Shown here: piece by piece, positions 1-8,565 of the stretch
Position numbering within the stretch: position 1 is the stretch's first letter
Layout: every line of letters starts with the position of its first letter
Origin: Pseudomonas pseudonitroreducens
GTDB lineage: Bacteria; Pseudomonadota; Gammaproteobacteria; Pseudomonadales; Pseudomonadaceae
Assembly (NCBI RefSeq): GCF_021603645.1
Contig: NZ_BQHJ01000004.1
Location: forward strand, 372,001-436,000
Direction: 5' to 3'
Length of the DNA stretch: 64,000 bases
Notes under the pieces: model-generated
The model's input: the letters and a program-made list of their open reading frames with translations, nothing else
Databases searched by the model: none
Told to the model about the DNA's origin: nothing
Position numbers and translations under genes: made by a program

Positions 1-135
1 GGGGGCTGCGCCCAGTGCGTCCGGCAGTTGGCCGGGCGGCAGATCGTAGAGCTGCGACAGATGGTCGTCCGGGTTGGCGAAGGGGCGCTGCTGGTCGGCG
101 TCTTCAGCGGGTTCCTTGGAATTGCGGATACTCAT
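1..135 (-). CDS. Unknown protein, N-terminal 45 residues only
   Basis: The open frame starts at an ATG at 135-133, behind a good ribosome binding site (AGGAG, six bases before the ATG), and runs off the left edge without a stop. The visible peptide begins MSIRNSKEPAEDADQQRPF and is hydrophilic and acidic, with no signal peptide or membrane segment. I do not recognise the family. That it is a real gene rests only on the start site and the open frame. Confidence 0.5.
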   Translation of the reverse strand, partial: MSIRNSKEPAEDADQQRPFANPDDHLSQLYDLPPGQLPDALGAAP

Positions 136-565
136 GGTGATCTCCTGGGGCTGATCCTTCGAGACGCCCGGCGGCATCTGCTGCGCTGGACTGAGGCGTG
201 GTGATAACAAACCACCCAGACGGGCGGTGAGCTGGCGAACTCGAGACATGGCGGGAAGTGCCCGAGGCGAAGCCGGAGCCCGGGTATGCACCTGCGCCTG
301 CAACGGAACGGATGGCGCTGTCGACGATGGTTCGCGTTCTGACATGGCATTGCTCATGTAGGGAACTGGCGCCGTCTGGGGCGCCGGGTCCTGTGGCCTG
401 CGGTGCTGGGCACACTGCTGTTCAACGGCTCGCCAGGACAGGTGATGAATCCGATCTGCGCCGCTCCGGCCGGAGCCTGGGGGCGCCCAGTGCAGTCTAG
501 GACGGTTGCGGCGGTTTGCCGGGCCGGAAGGACTGGTGGCGGGGCGGCTGACGAACGGTTACCGG
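136..565. other. 430-bp gap with no recognised gene
   Basis: Short open frames exist on both strands here, but they are rich in Arg, Pro and Ser, overlap one another and have no convincing ribosome binding site. No tRNA, repeat of the REP families or clear terminator is seen. The right end probably carries the promoter of the partial minus-strand gene that starts at 135. Confidence 0.4.
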
Positions 566-916
566 CTAGGCATGCTCCAGCACATTGACCAGCGTTCCCA
601 GCGGGTCGCGCAGGAAGAACCGGCGCACGCCCCAGGGCTCGGCCGTCAGTGGGTAGGCAATCGCATGAGCGGCGCTGCGCGCGCGTTCGTGCACCTCATC
701 CAGGTTGTCCACCTCGATGGACAGGTCCGGTACCGGCGCGTCGGAGCCGCCCTCGCTGGCCAGGCTGATCTGCGCCTGGGCCTGCTCGCCGCTCGCGAGC
801 GTGAGGATCCAGCCATGGTCCATCACGACCTCCAGGTCGAACAGCTCGCGGTAGAAACGCGCCACTTCGGCTGGCTTGCCGGTGGCGAGGTTGGCGACGA
901 TGCGGCGGACGGTCAT
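566..916 (-). CDS. VOC-superfamily (glyoxalase/bleomycin-resistance fold) protein
   Basis: A 116-residue single-domain protein. The start MTVRRIVANL (ATG 916-914) is preferred over an in-frame upstream ATG at 949, because it begins directly at the first beta strand of a VOC module. It shows the usual VOC pattern: an early helix with ARFYRELF, a middle strand with PDLSIEVDNLDEVHERA, and the C-terminal RRFFLRDPLGTLVNVLEH ending, whose Glu is a typical metal ligand in metal-binding members. Substrate cannot be told; the family includes dioxygenases, isomerases and antibiotic-binding proteins. It stands alone, followed by a membrane protein on the same strand. Confidence 0.8.
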   Translation of the reverse strand: MTVRRIVANLATGKPAEVARFYRELFDLEVVMDHGWILTLASGEQAQAQISLASEGGSDAPVPDLSIEVDNLDEVHERARSAAHAIAYPLTAEPWGVRRFFLRDPLGTLVNVLEHA

Positions 917-955
917 GGCGGCGCTCCAGCAGGATGACGTCGCCAGCATAGACCG

Positions 956-1465
956 TCAGTGCGCCGGGCGTGCCGGCGGTACGCGGCGCCGATAGATACG
1001 GTAGAACTGGTAGAGCACGCCGATGAAGAACAGCAGCAGGGCGATCATCACGGCAGTCTGCACCGGCGGCGAGTCCGGGCCCTGGCCGATCGGGTTGGAG
1101 GGCGGCAGCCGCGACAGCGATTCGTTGAGCGTGGGGATCATCATCAGGAACAAGCCGAAGCTCATGGCTGCCGTTTCCACGTACTCACCCAGGCCGCCGA
1201 GTACACCGACACGCTGGGCGTAGCTGCCCACCGCAATGGCGACCAGGCAGAGGATGCCGATGGCGTGCCCGGCGTTGAAGCCGCCGGTGCTGGAGAGTCC
1301 GAATGCCGTCAGCACACCGAGGATCATCCCGTAGACATACCACTTGCCGGCACGGCTGCGTGGGTCGATGCGCCCTGTCTGGTAGAGCGCCCAGATGCCT
1401 GCAACGAGGGGCACCAGGCTGATGGCGGTGTGCACGATACCCAGGGTGGAAAGGGGGTTGGCCAT
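956..1465 (-). CDS. Small integral membrane protein, DUF2306-like
   Basis: 169 residues from ATG 1465, with a GGAGG site upstream; the longer open frame to 1525 has no such site. There are about four hydrophobic segments: residues ~8-27 (HTAISLVPLVAGIWALYQTG), ~43-60, ~68-84 and ~137-155. The C-terminal tail is basic (YRIYRRRVPP). The first helix carries a His (HTAIS) and a later one carries GHAIG. It resembles small predicted membrane proteins of the DUF2306 type, a weak assignment made from memory. Function unknown. The neighbours, a VOC protein and the ABC permease, do not suggest a shared role. Confidence 0.65.
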   Translation of the reverse strand: MANPLSTLGIVHTAISLVPLVAGIWALYQTGRIDPRSRAGKWYVYGMILGVLTAFGLSSTGGFNAGHAIGILCLVAIAVGSYAQRVGVLGGLGEYVETAAMSFGLFLMMIPTLNESLSRLPPSNPIGQGPDSPPVQTAVMIALLLFFIGVLYQFYRIYRRRVPPARPAH

Positions 1466-1600
1466 GACGAACGCCTCCGCAATGAGCACAGGGACGCCAC
1501 GCATCCACGAACTGTGCCTGGGCACGGAGGGGCGGGTGTGTTGTCAGGTTAGACGCAACCCGCGTGGGAGCAGGGCCGAGGCGGAATCAGCCGACGAACG

Positions 1601-2245
1601 TCACAGCCGTTTGTTGAGCCAGCGCGCCAGGCGGTCGCCGCCGAACTGGATCAGCGTCACCAGTGCCACCAGCAGGATGATCACGGTGAGCATCACCTGG
1701 GTGTCGAAGCGCTGGTAGCCATAGCGATAGGCGAGATCGCCGAGGCCGCCGGCACCGATGGCGCCGGCCATGGCCGAGGAGTTGATCATGGTCACCAGGG
1801 TGATGGTGAAGCCGGCGACTATGCCTGGCCGTGCCTCGGGCAGCAGCACGTTGCAGATGATGTGCCGGGGCTGGCAGCCCATCGCCTGCGCCGCCTCGAT
1901 CAGACCATGGTCGACCTCGCGCAGGCTGACTTCGGCGATGCGTGCGAAGAACGGCGTGGCGGCGATGGTCAGCGGTACTACCGCGGCCCACACGCCGTAG
2001 CTGGTGCCGACGATCAGGCGGGTGAAGGGAATCAGCGCGACCATCAGGATCAGGAAGGGGATCGAGCGCAGCACGTTGACCACGCTGCCCAGGCTCTGGT
2101 TGACCAGGCGTGCCTGGAAGATCCCGCCGGGGCCGGTGGTGACCAGCACCAGGGCCAGCGGAATACCCACCAGCAGGACGATGGCCGAGGACGCGCCGAT
2201 CATCAGCAGGGTGTCGAGCAAGCCTTGCAGCAAACGATCAGGCAT
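1601..2245 (-). CDS. metI: MetI-type ABC transporter permease (set 1)
   Basis: 214 residues from ATG 2245. This start overlaps the end of the metN-type gene by 8 bp, which indicates translational coupling. It is a methionine/organosulfur importer inner-membrane subunit with about five membrane spans. The MetI hallmarks are present: [39 protein letters not shown], and the coupling-helix EAA region ([10 protein letters not shown]...LPEARPGI) that docks on the ATPase. With the adjacent ATPase and binding protein it forms a complete MetNIQ-like system. The context of flavin monooxygenases suggests sulfonate, sulfone or thioether uptake rather than plain methionine uptake; this is inference. Confidence 0.92.
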   Translation of the reverse strand: MPDRLLQGLLDTLLMIGASSAIVLLVGIPLALVLVTTGPGGIFQARLVNQSLGSVVNVLRSIPFLILMVALIPFTRLIVGTSYGVWAAVVPLTIAATPFFARIAEVSLREVDHGLIEAAQAMGCQPRHIICNVLLPEARPGIVAGFTITLVTMINSSAMAGAIGAGGLGDLAYRYGYQRFDTQVMLTVIILLVALVTLIQFGGDRLARWLNKRL

Positions 2246-3299
2246 GGGTGAGTACCTCCAGCCGATCGGCGACGTCGCGGGCGCGTTCGAGCAGTTGCGG
2301 AGCACTCGCGGCAGGGGCAGCGACGCTCAGCAGCAGGCGGCCGAGGGCGCGGCCCTGGATGCGTTCGATGCCGCCGTGCAGCAGGCTGATGCGGCTGCCC
2401 AGCGCCTGGGCGATGGCCAGCAGGTCCGGCTCCTGTTCGCGCACGCCGGTGTAGTGCAGGTCGAGGATGACTTCGTTGTCCGAAGGATGCTCCAGCCGCG
2501 CCAGCAGGTCCGGTGGCAGGTGCTGTTGCAACGAGCCGAGCAGGGTGCGGCTGACCTCGTGCTGCGGGTTGCCGAAGACTTCCCAGACATCGCCCTGCTC
2601 GACGATGCGCCCGCGTTCGAGCACCACCACGCGGTCGCAGATTTCGCGGATCACCGCCATCTCGTGGGTGATCAGCACGATGGTCAGGCCAAGGCGGCGG
2701 TTGATGTCGCGCAATAGCGCGAGGATGGCCTGGGTGCTTTCCGGGTCCAGCGCCGAGGTGGCTTCGTCGCAGAGCAGGATTTCCGGCTGGTGCACCAGCG
2801 CGCGGGCGATGCCGACGCGCTGCTTCTGGCCGCCGGAGAGTTGTGCCGGGTAGGCGTGGCGCTTGTCTTGCAGGCCCACAAGCTGCAGCAGTTCATCGAC
2901 CCGCTCGGCGATGCGCGCCTTCGGCACGCCGGCCACGCGCAGCGGCAGGGCGATGTTCTGCGCCACGGTCTTGGCCGACATCAGGTTGAAGTGCTGGAAG
3001 ATCATGCCGACGCGGCGGCGCAGGCCGACCAGTTGCTGGGCGTCGAAGGCACCGATGTCCTCGCCGTCGATCAGCACCTGGCCGACACTGGGTTGCTCCA
3101 GGCGGTTGAGGGTGCGGATCAGCGAGCTCTTGCCGGCGCCGCTGCGGCCGATGATGCCGAACACTTCGCCACGGCGGACGGAGAGTTCGATGTCGCTGAG
3201 TGCCTCCACCGGGCCGTGGTGCCCGGCGTAGGTCTTGCCCAGGCCGCGCAGGGCGATGTGCTGGGTGGCGAGTTCGAGGTTGCGGTTGAAGCTGACCAT
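2238..3299 (-). CDS. metN: MetN-type ABC transporter ATP-binding protein
   Basis: 353 residues, the normal MetN length. Walker A is GRSGAGKSS (residues ~51-59), the signature is LSGGQKQRV, Walker B is [13 protein letters not shown], and the H-loop His lies in LITHEM. After about residue 265 comes a C-terminal NIL-type regulatory domain ([16 protein letters not shown]...), which in MetN senses substrate and inhibits transport. It is the only ATPase gene in the sulfur island, so it may energise both MetI permeases, the one next to it and the one at 9465-10133. The gap before it (3300-3523) carries two palindromic repeats, so its expression may be uncoupled from metQ. Confidence 0.93.
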   Translation of the reverse strand: MVSFNRNLELATQHIALRGLGKTYAGHHGPVEALSDIELSVRRGEVFGIIGRSGAGKSSLIRTLNRLEQPSVGQVLIDGEDIGAFDAQQLVGLRRRVGMIFQHFNLMSAKTVAQNIALPLRVAGVPKARIAERVDELLQLVGLQDKRHAYPAQLSGGQKQRVGIARALVHQPEILLCDEATSALDPESTQAILALLRDINRRLGLTIVLITHEMAVIREICDRVVVLERGRIVEQGDVWEVFGNPQHEVSRTLLGSLQQHLPPDLLARLEHPSDNEVILDLHYTGVREQEPDLLAIAQALGSRISLLHGGIERIQGRALGRLLLSVAAPAASAPQLLERARDVADRLEVLTHA

Positions 3300-3334
3300 G
3301 GTGGGGGCCTGTTCCTGAAAGGTGAGGCAAGGAA

Positions 3335-3412
3335 CGTAGGGCGCATGACCTGGAACAGGTTATCCGCCGGCTGCTATGTGGCGGATAACGCTGGCGCGTT
3401 ATGCGCCCTACG
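3335..3412. repeat. Nested inverted repeat (GTAGGGCGCAT family)
   Basis: The outer arms CGTAGGGCGCAT and ATGCGCCCTACG are exact complements, and the inner arms GTTATCCGCC and GGCGGATAAC also pair, so the 78 bp can fold into one long interrupted hairpin. Related sequence occurs at about 5826-5874. It is a dispersed intergenic repeat of the type common in Pseudomonas, lying between the metQ-type and metN-type genes. Confidence 0.7.
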
Positions 3413-3440
3413 AAAGCATGCTTGCGAGTCCGGCAATCGT

Positions 3441-3506
3441 TGTAGGAGCGAGCTTGCTCGCGAACCCCGCTGCGAGGCCGGGTTCGCGAGCAAGCTCGCT
3501 CCTACA
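3441..3506. repeat. REP palindrome, copy 1
   Basis: Two perfect 26-bp inverted arms, built around GTAGGAGCGAGCTTGCTCGC and its complement, are separated by 14 bp. This is the Pseudomonas REP/BIME type. It lies between metQ (set 1) and metN, where such hairpins can stabilise upstream mRNA or attenuate downstream expression. Confidence 0.9.
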
Positions 3507-3523
3507 GGTAAACGCTGCTGCGC

Positions 3524-4321
3524 TTACTGCCAGCCCGGCTGGTAGAGCGAGCCGTGGGCCTTGTCCAGCGCGGCGCGGACCTGCGGCGAGTGCTGGTAGA
3601 GATCGACGAACTTCTTCAGTCGGCCGTCCGGGTCCTTGAAGTCGTCACGGGTAACGAACTGGATGACGTATTCGCGGTTCTCGATGCCGTCGAACAGCAG
3701 GGCGCTGTTCGGATCGATGGTCCCGGCGAGGCGGATGTAATGCGGGTAGCCCTGCGCGAGGTCGACATCATCCAGCGCACGCACCAGTTGCACGGCCTCC
3801 AGCTCGATGATCTGGATGTGCCTGGGGTTGGCCACGATGTCGTCGAGCGTCGCCTTGTAGCCCACGCCATCCTTGAGCTTGAGCAACCCGGCCTTCTGCA
3901 GCAGCTGCAGGCCGCGGCCGCCATTGATCGGGTCGTTGGCGATGGCGACCTTGGCGCCGTCGGGCAGGTCGGCGATGGCCTTGTAGCGGGTCGAGTACAG
4001 GCCGACGTTGTTGATGATCCCCGGCGCGAAGGCCTTCAGGTGCAGGCCGCCCTCGCGGTTGGCGTTCTCCAGGAAGGGTGTGTGCTGGAAGTAATTGGCG
4101 TCGATGTCACCGTGGTCGAGGGTGATGTTCGGCGCGTTCCAATCGGTGAATTCCACCAGCTCGACCTTCAGCCCTTGCTGGGCGGCTTCCTTCACCGCCA
4201 CTTCCAGCGGCGGCGCGAAGGCCGCGGTGGTGCCCAGGCGCAGGGTGTCGGCGGCCTGGGCGAGGCCGGCGGCGAGGAGGCTCAGCGAGAGGCCGAGGGT
4301 GAGTTTGAAGCGTGCATGCAT
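3524..4321 (-). CDS. metQ: MetQ/NlpA-family periplasmic substrate-binding protein (set 1)
   Basis: 265 residues. A type I signal peptide (residues 1-23, ending LAQA before ADTLRLG) leads into the NlpA/MetQ fold, with motifs VELVEFTDWNAPN, DIDANYFQHTPFLE, PNDPINGGRGLQLLQKAGL and ANPRHIQIIELEAVQL. There is no lipobox Cys, so it should be a free periplasmic protein, unlike E. coli MetQ. It delivers substrate to the MetI permease at 1601-2245. The flanking NtaA-type monooxygenase at 4361 suggests an oxidised organosulfur ligand; the ligand itself cannot be read from sequence. Confidence 0.92.
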   Translation of the reverse strand: MHARFKLTLGLSLSLLAAGLAQAADTLRLGTTAAFAPPLEVAVKEAAQQGLKVELVEFTDWNAPNITLDHGDIDANYFQHTPFLENANREGGLHLKAFAPGIINNVGLYSTRYKAIADLPDGAKVAIANDPINGGRGLQLLQKAGLLKLKDGVGYKATLDDIVANPRHIQIIELEAVQLVRALDDVDLAQGYPHYIRLAGTIDPNSALLFDGIENREYVIQFVTRDDFKDPDGRLKKFVDLYQHSPQVRAALDKAHGSLYQPGWQ

Positions 4322-4360
4322 GGCAACGAATCCTTTTGGTTTGTAGAGCCTGTCGGCCTT

Positions 4361-5758
4361 TTAAAGAGAGAAGGCTGGAGTCGCTCCAGTGGCGGTTGCC
4401 TGGCGGTAGCTCGCGCCGACATGCCGCGCGGGCAAGCGGGCGCGGCCGGCGCCGAAGAGTTTTTCCCGCAGCGGGCCGTCGGCGTAGGCGGTCTTGTAGG
4501 CGCCGCGGTTCTGCAGTTCGGGCACGACCAGTTCGATGAAGTCGGCGTAGCTTTCCGGCTCCACGGTGCGGGTCAGGTTGAAGCCATCGAGCCCGGCATC
4601 GTTGATCCAGCCCAGCAGCTCATCGGCGACCTGCGGCGGGTTGCCCACCAGCGTGGTGTAACGCCCGCCGAGGGCGAGCTGTTCCAGCAGCTGGCGCACG
4701 GTGGCGTCGGTGCGGGCGACGGTCAGGGCCTTGGTGGCGGACTCGATGGCGTTGGTTTTCTCGTAGCGGATCGGCTCGTCCAGCGCATAGCGCGAGAAGT
4801 CGATGCCGGTGGTGCTGGCGAAGTGCGCAAGACCGGCTTCCGCGCTGGCAAAGCGGCGGTACTCGGCGAGCTTGTCGCGCGCCTCGGCCTCGGTCGGCGC
4901 GACGATCACATTGATGCCCATGAACACCTTGATATCGTCTGCCCGCCGGCCCGCGTCCACCGCCGCCTGGCGGATGCGCTCCACCAGCACGCGAGTGGCC
5001 TCGCGGGTCTGCGCCGAGACGAACACGCACTCGGCATGGCGGGCGGCGAAGGCCAGCCCGCGATTGGATGCGCCCGCCTGGAACAGCAGCGGCGTGCGCT
5101 GCGGCGACGGCTGGCTGAGGTGGTAACCCTCGACGTCGAAGAACTCGCCGTGGTGGCGAACCTTGTGCACCTTGCCCGGCTGCGCGTAGATGCGGCGCTG
5201 GCGATCGGCGAGCACGGCGTCGTCTTCCCAACTGCCTTCCCAGAGCTTGTAGAGCACCTCCAGGTATTCGTCGGCGCGGTCATAGCGGCGGTCGTGATCG
5301 ATCTGCCGGTCCTGGCCCATGGCGCGGGCGGTGCTTTCAAGGTAGCCGGTGACGATGTTCCAGCCGATGCGGCCATCGCTCAGATGATCCAGCGTGGAAA
5401 GCCTGCGGGCGAACGGGTAGGGCGCCTCGTAGGTGAGGTTGGCGGTGACGCCGAAGCCCAGATTCTGCGTAACGCCGGCCATGGCCGAGACGAGCATCAG
5501 CGGGTCGTTCACCGGTAGCTGGATGGCTTCCTTGGCGGTGAGCTCGATGCCGTTCTGGTAGACGTCGTAGACGCCGAGGATATCGGCGAGGAACAAGCCG
5601 TCGAACAGGCCCTTTTCCAGCAGGCGCGCGAGCTCGGTCCAGTGGCTGAGCTTGTTGAAGTCCGTCGAGCGGTCGCGCGGGTGCGTCCACAGGCCGTGGT
5701 TGATGTGGCCGACGCAATTCATGCTGAAGGCGTTGAGGAGAATCTGTTTCTGGCTCAT
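4361..5758 (-). CDS. FMN-dependent NtaA/SnaA/DszA-family monooxygenase (set 1)
   Basis: 465 residues, a luciferase-fold class C flavin monooxygenase that works with FMNH2 supplied by a separate reductase. Family hallmarks are LLNAFSMNCVGHINHGLWTHPRD at the N-terminus, GLFDGLFLADILGVYDVY, TLDHLSDGRIGWNIVTGYL, HLSQPSPQRTPLLFQAGAS and the C-terminal GLDGFNLTRTVEPE. Relatives cleave C-S bonds in dibenzothiophene sulfone (DszA) and dimethyl sulfide (DmoA), or C-N bonds in nitrilotriacetate (NtaA). The ABC importer and SfnB-type neighbours point to C-S cleavage for sulfur scavenging. It shares the same N-terminal signature with the protein at 10130-11503. The exact substrate is not identifiable. 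Confidence 0.9.
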   Translation of the reverse strand: MSQKQILLNAFSMNCVGHINHGLWTHPRDRSTDFNKLSHWTELARLLEKGLFDGLFLADILGVYDVYQNGIELTAKEAIQLPVNDPLMLVSAMAGVTQNLGFGVTANLTYEAPYPFARRLSTLDHLSDGRIGWNIVTGYLESTARAMGQDRQIDHDRRYDRADEYLEVLYKLWEGSWEDDAVLADRQRRIYAQPGKVHKVRHHGEFFDVEGYHLSQPSPQRTPLLFQAGASNRGLAFAARHAECVFVSAQTREATRVLVERIRQAAVDAGRRADDIKVFMGINVIVAPTEAEARDKLAEYRRFASAEAGLAHFASTTGIDFSRYALDEPIRYEKTNAIESATKALTVARTDATVRQLLEQLALGGRYTTLVGNPPQVADELLGWINDAGLDGFNLTRTVEPESYADFIELVVPELQNRGAYKTAYADGPLREKLFGAGRARLPARHVGASYRQATATGATPAFSL

Positions 5759-5825
5759 GGGGATTCCTTGCGCTGGCGGCTCGGCAACGGCGCTGCGGCA
5801 TGGGCATGGCGAATACCCGGGAGCG

Positions 5826-5874
5826 GGGTATCCGCGGCGGTGGCGGATAGCGCCGTAGGCGTTATGCGCCGTAC
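5826..5874. repeat. Degenerate copy of the GTAGGGCGCAT-family repeat
   Basis: The sequence GGCGGATAGCGCCGTAGGCG followed by TTATGCGCCGTAC resembles the right half of the element at 3335-3412. The left half is reduced to a GGTATCCGC remnant. It adjoins REP copy 2 in the gap between the ACAD-type gene and the monooxygenase gene. Confidence 0.5.
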
Positions 5875-5891
5875 ATCGCTGGCCGGGGGCC

Positions 5892-5957
5892 TGTAGGAGC
5901 GAGCTTGCTCGCGAACCGATGAGGGCTCGGGCTGTTCGCGAGCAAGCTCGCTCCTAC
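5892..5957. repeat. REP palindrome, copy 2
   Basis: Arms of 24 bp of the GTAGGAGCGAGCTTGCTCGC family are separated by about 18 bp. It lies in the 223-bp gap between the SfnB/DszC-type gene at 5982-7199 and the monooxygenase gene that starts at 5758. Confidence 0.9.
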
Positions 5958-5981
5958 GAAGAGCTGATACGGCGCGGGGCA

Positions 5982-7199
5982 TCAGAGCGTCCCCCGGCGC
6001 GGCGGCAGCTTGCCGTTGAGGTAGTAGTTGCCCACCGCGAAGTACTTCCAGCGCGCCGGGTCGTGCAGGGTGTGCACGCGGGCGTTGCGCCAGTGGCGGT
6101 CCAGGCCCAGTTCGGCGAGGCTGGCGCGGCTGCCGCCCAGTTCGATCAGCTTGCTGCCGGCCAGCAGCGAGACTTCGGTGGTAATGGCCCGCGCCTCGGC
6201 CACGGCGATGGAGGCGGCGGCAACGCTTTCGGCAGTCGGCTCGGCGATGGCGGCGTCGAGCACTCGGCCGGAGCGATCCAGCAGCGCTTCGGCGGCATGC
6301 AGGCGGATCGCCAGGCGGCCTACTTCGTTGATCGCCAGCGGATCATCACTGGCCTTGTCCACGCCCGAATCGATCCACGGCCGTGCCTTCTCGCGGAGGA
6401 ACACCAGCGCATCCTCGTACGCGCCTCGGGCGATACCGACGTCGATGGCGGCGTGAAGAATCTGCGCGAACGGACCGACCGTGGTCGGGCGCTCGAAGGC
6501 GCTCTGGAACGGCACGATGTCGCGCTCGTCCACCGGCGCGCCATCGAACACCACGCTGCCGCTGCCGGTGGTGCGCTGGCCGAAGCCGGACCAGTCGTCG
6601 ATGATCTCGACGCCTGGCGTATCGCGCGGGGTGAAAGCGAACTGCTGCAGACCATCGTCATCGATCACCAGCGTGGGAATGCGCTGCGCATAGAGCGCGC
6701 CGGTGCAGTAGAACTTGCGGCCATGGATGCGCAGGCAGCCATCCTCGCGCTTGAGCCGCGTGGTGCGGTCGTGGGCGGTACGGGTGCCGATCTCCGCCAG
6801 CGCATTGCCGAAGCGCACGCCGGCCAGCACCTCGGCGAACAGGCGGGCTTTCTGCTCGTCGTTGCCATTCACCCGCAACAGCTCGACGGCATAGAAGTGG
6901 TTCTGCGGAATCTGCCCGAGCGAACCGTCGGCAGCGGCAATGATGGCGATCACCCGCGCCACGGTGACGCGGGAAACGCCCGCGCCGCCGTACTCGCGCG
7001 GCACGGTGATGCCCCACAGGCCGGAGTGGCTGAAGCGTTCCAGTTCATCCCACGGCAGGCGTCGCTCGCGGTCGCGGGCGATGGCGCCTTCGCGGAAGTC
7101 GGCGGCCAGGGCGCGGGCGACGTCGAGCGCTTCGTCGTCGCTGCGGATGATATGGACGGGATTGGCCAGCTCTGGGTTGGACAAAACGATGCTGTTCAT
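5982..7199 (-). CDS. SfnB/DszC-type flavin oxidoreductase, acyl-CoA dehydrogenase fold (first of three)
   Basis: 405 residues. Acyl-CoA dehydrogenase fold: N-terminal helical domain to about residue 125, middle beta domain with IDDWSGFGQRTTGSGSVVFDGAPV, and C-terminal helical domain with ELGGSRASLAELGLDRHWRNARVHTLHDP. This DRHWRNAR-HTLHDP ending is typical of the SfnB/DszC branch (class D monooxygenases using reduced flavin) rather than true fatty acyl-CoA dehydrogenases. Relatives monooxygenate organosulfur compounds or help sulfone use under sulfate limitation. It ends in an island of like enzymes and starts 9 bp after the next SfnB-type gene ends. Confidence 0.85.
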   Translation of the reverse strand: MNSIVLSNPELANPVHIIRSDDEALDVARALAADFREGAIARDRERRLPWDELERFSHSGLWGITVPREYGGAGVSRVTVARVIAIIAAADGSLGQIPQNHFYAVELLRVNGNDEQKARLFAEVLAGVRFGNALAEIGTRTAHDRTTRLKREDGCLRIHGRKFYCTGALYAQRIPTLVIDDDGLQQFAFTPRDTPGVEIIDDWSGFGQRTTGSGSVVFDGAPVDERDIVPFQSAFERPTTVGPFAQILHAAIDVGIARGAYEDALVFLREKARPWIDSGVDKASDDPLAINEVGRLAIRLHAAEALLDRSGRVLDAAIAEPTAESVAAASIAVAEARAITTEVSLLAGSKLIELGGSRASLAELGLDRHWRNARVHTLHDPARWKYFAVGNYYLNGKLPPRRGTL

Positions 7200-7208
7200 C
7201 GGCGCTCC

Positions 7209-8444
7209 TCAGATCCAGGAATGACGCGCCGGGCGGGCGCCGTTGAGGTGGTAGGCGCCAACTGCCTGGACCTTCCAGCGCACCGGGTCGTGCAGGGTGT
7301 GCACGCGGGCGTTGCGCCAGTGGCGGTCGAGGTTGAATTCGGCGAGGGTGGCGCGGCTGCCGGCCAGCTCGAAGAGCTTCTCGCTGGCGACCAGACTGAT
7401 CTCGGTGGTCAGCACCTTGGCCTCGGCCACGGCGATGGAGGCGCGGGCGGCGGATTCGTCGTCGATGGGCCGTGCGCTGACTTCGTCGAGTACGTGGCCG
7501 GCGCGTTCCAGCAGTGCTTCGGCGGCGTGCAGTTCGACCTGCAGACGGCCGATCTCGGCGATAGTGAAGGGCTCGTCGCTGGCGTTCTCGACCTCGGCAT
7601 CGATGAACGGGCGAGTGCGCGTGCGGATGAAGTCGATGGCGTCTTCCAGCGCATTCGCTGCGATGCCGGCATCGATGGCGGCCTGGATCAACTGCGAGAC
7701 GGCGCCCTGGATGTTCGGGATGTCGGCCAGGCGGCCGTTGTGGATCACCAGCGAGTCGGCGACGGGGGCGTTCTCCAGCAGCACGGTACCGCTGGCGGTG
7801 GTGCGCTGGCCGAAGCCGGACCAGTCGTCGACGATGCGCAGGCCGTCCACGCCGCGTTCGACGAAGCCCATGACGGCGCGGCCGTCTTCGTCGATGGCTT
7901 TCACCGCGACCCAGTGGGCGAACAGCGCGCCAGTGGAATAGAACTTCTCGCCACTGACGCGGAAGTTGTCTCCATCGCGCAGTAGGCGCGCCTTGAGTTC
8001 GAGGGTGTTTCTGGTGCTGCGCTCGGGGCCGGCATTGCCGATGCGCCGGCCGTTGAGCACGCCGCCGAACAACACGCGCTTCTGCGCCTCGCTGGCGACG
8101 CTGTCGATGACGTTGAGCAGGCCGAACTGGTTCTGCGGAATCTGCCCCAGTGCCGGGTCGGCAGCGCAGATCACGCGGAAGACTTCGGCGACGGTAGCGT
8201 AGGAAACCTGCGCGCCGCCGTACTCGCGGGGAATGCTGATGCCACCAAGCCCCAGAGCGGTGAAGTGTTCCAGTTCACTCCAGGGCAGCGCGCGCTCGCG
8301 GTCGCGGGCGGCTGCTCCGGGTTTTGCCAGGCGGGCCACTTCGTGGGCGGCTTCGATGGCCTGGGGGTCGTTGCTGATACGGCGCGCCGGGAGTAGCCGG
8401 GGCGCCTGGTCACGAAGGTCCTTGGGTGCGGATTCGTTGGTCAT
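7209..8444 (-). CDS. SfnB/DszC-type flavin oxidoreductase, acyl-CoA dehydrogenase fold (second)
   Basis: 411 residues from ATG 8444 (MTNESAPKDL). The open frame continues upstream to 8534, but that extension is only translated REP sequence and is rejected. It has the same architecture as the preceding entry: ERALPWSELEHF, GGISIPREYGGAQVSYATVAEV, AADPALGQIPQNQF, IVDDWSGFGQRTTASGTVLLENAPV and NLDRHWRNARVHTLHDPVRWK. Paralogue of 5982-7199 and 11514-12737, probably from local duplication followed by divergence. Expected role is flavin-dependent oxidation in sulfur assimilation; substrate unknown. Confidence 0.85.
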   Translation of the reverse strand: MTNESAPKDLRDQAPRLLPARRISNDPQAIEAAHEVARLAKPGAAARDRERALPWSELEHFTALGLGGISIPREYGGAQVSYATVAEVFRVICAADPALGQIPQNQFGLLNVIDSVASEAQKRVLFGGVLNGRRIGNAGPERSTRNTLELKARLLRDGDNFRVSGEKFYSTGALFAHWVAVKAIDEDGRAVMGFVERGVDGLRIVDDWSGFGQRTTASGTVLLENAPVADSLVIHNGRLADIPNIQGAVSQLIQAAIDAGIAANALEDAIDFIRTRTRPFIDAEVENASDEPFTIAEIGRLQVELHAAEALLERAGHVLDEVSARPIDDESAARASIAVAEAKVLTTEISLVASEKLFELAGSRATLAEFNLDRHWRNARVHTLHDPVRWKVQAVGAYHLNGARPARHSWI

Positions 8445-8475
8445 GCGGTTTCCTGTGGTGACGGAGCAGCTCTTC

Positions 8476-8546
8476 GTAGGAGCGAGCTTGCTCGCGAACA
8501 AACCCTGGTGCGGGGCCGAAAGGTTCGCGAGCAAGCTCGCTCCTAC
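8476..8546. repeat. REP palindrome, copy 3
   Basis: Perfect 24-bp arms of the GTAGGAGCGAGCTTGCTCGC family are separated by 23 bp. The element separates metQ (set 2) from the downstream SfnB-type gene. Confidence 0.9.
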
Positions 8547-8565
8547 AGGACAAACGCGGGGGCGC

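Noticed and set aside
104-500. Short overlapping open frames in the left gap
   Set aside because: All are Arg/Ser/Pro-rich, mutually overlapping on both strands and lack ribosome binding sites.
3554-5518. 654-codon plus-strand open frame across metQ and the NtaA-type monooxygenase
   Set aside because: It crosses two genes with clear families on the other strand; its translation is a low-complexity Val/Gly/Ala-rich sequence.
8445-8534. N-terminal extension of the second SfnB-like gene
   Set aside because: It is translated REP palindrome; the ATG at 8444 fits the family start.
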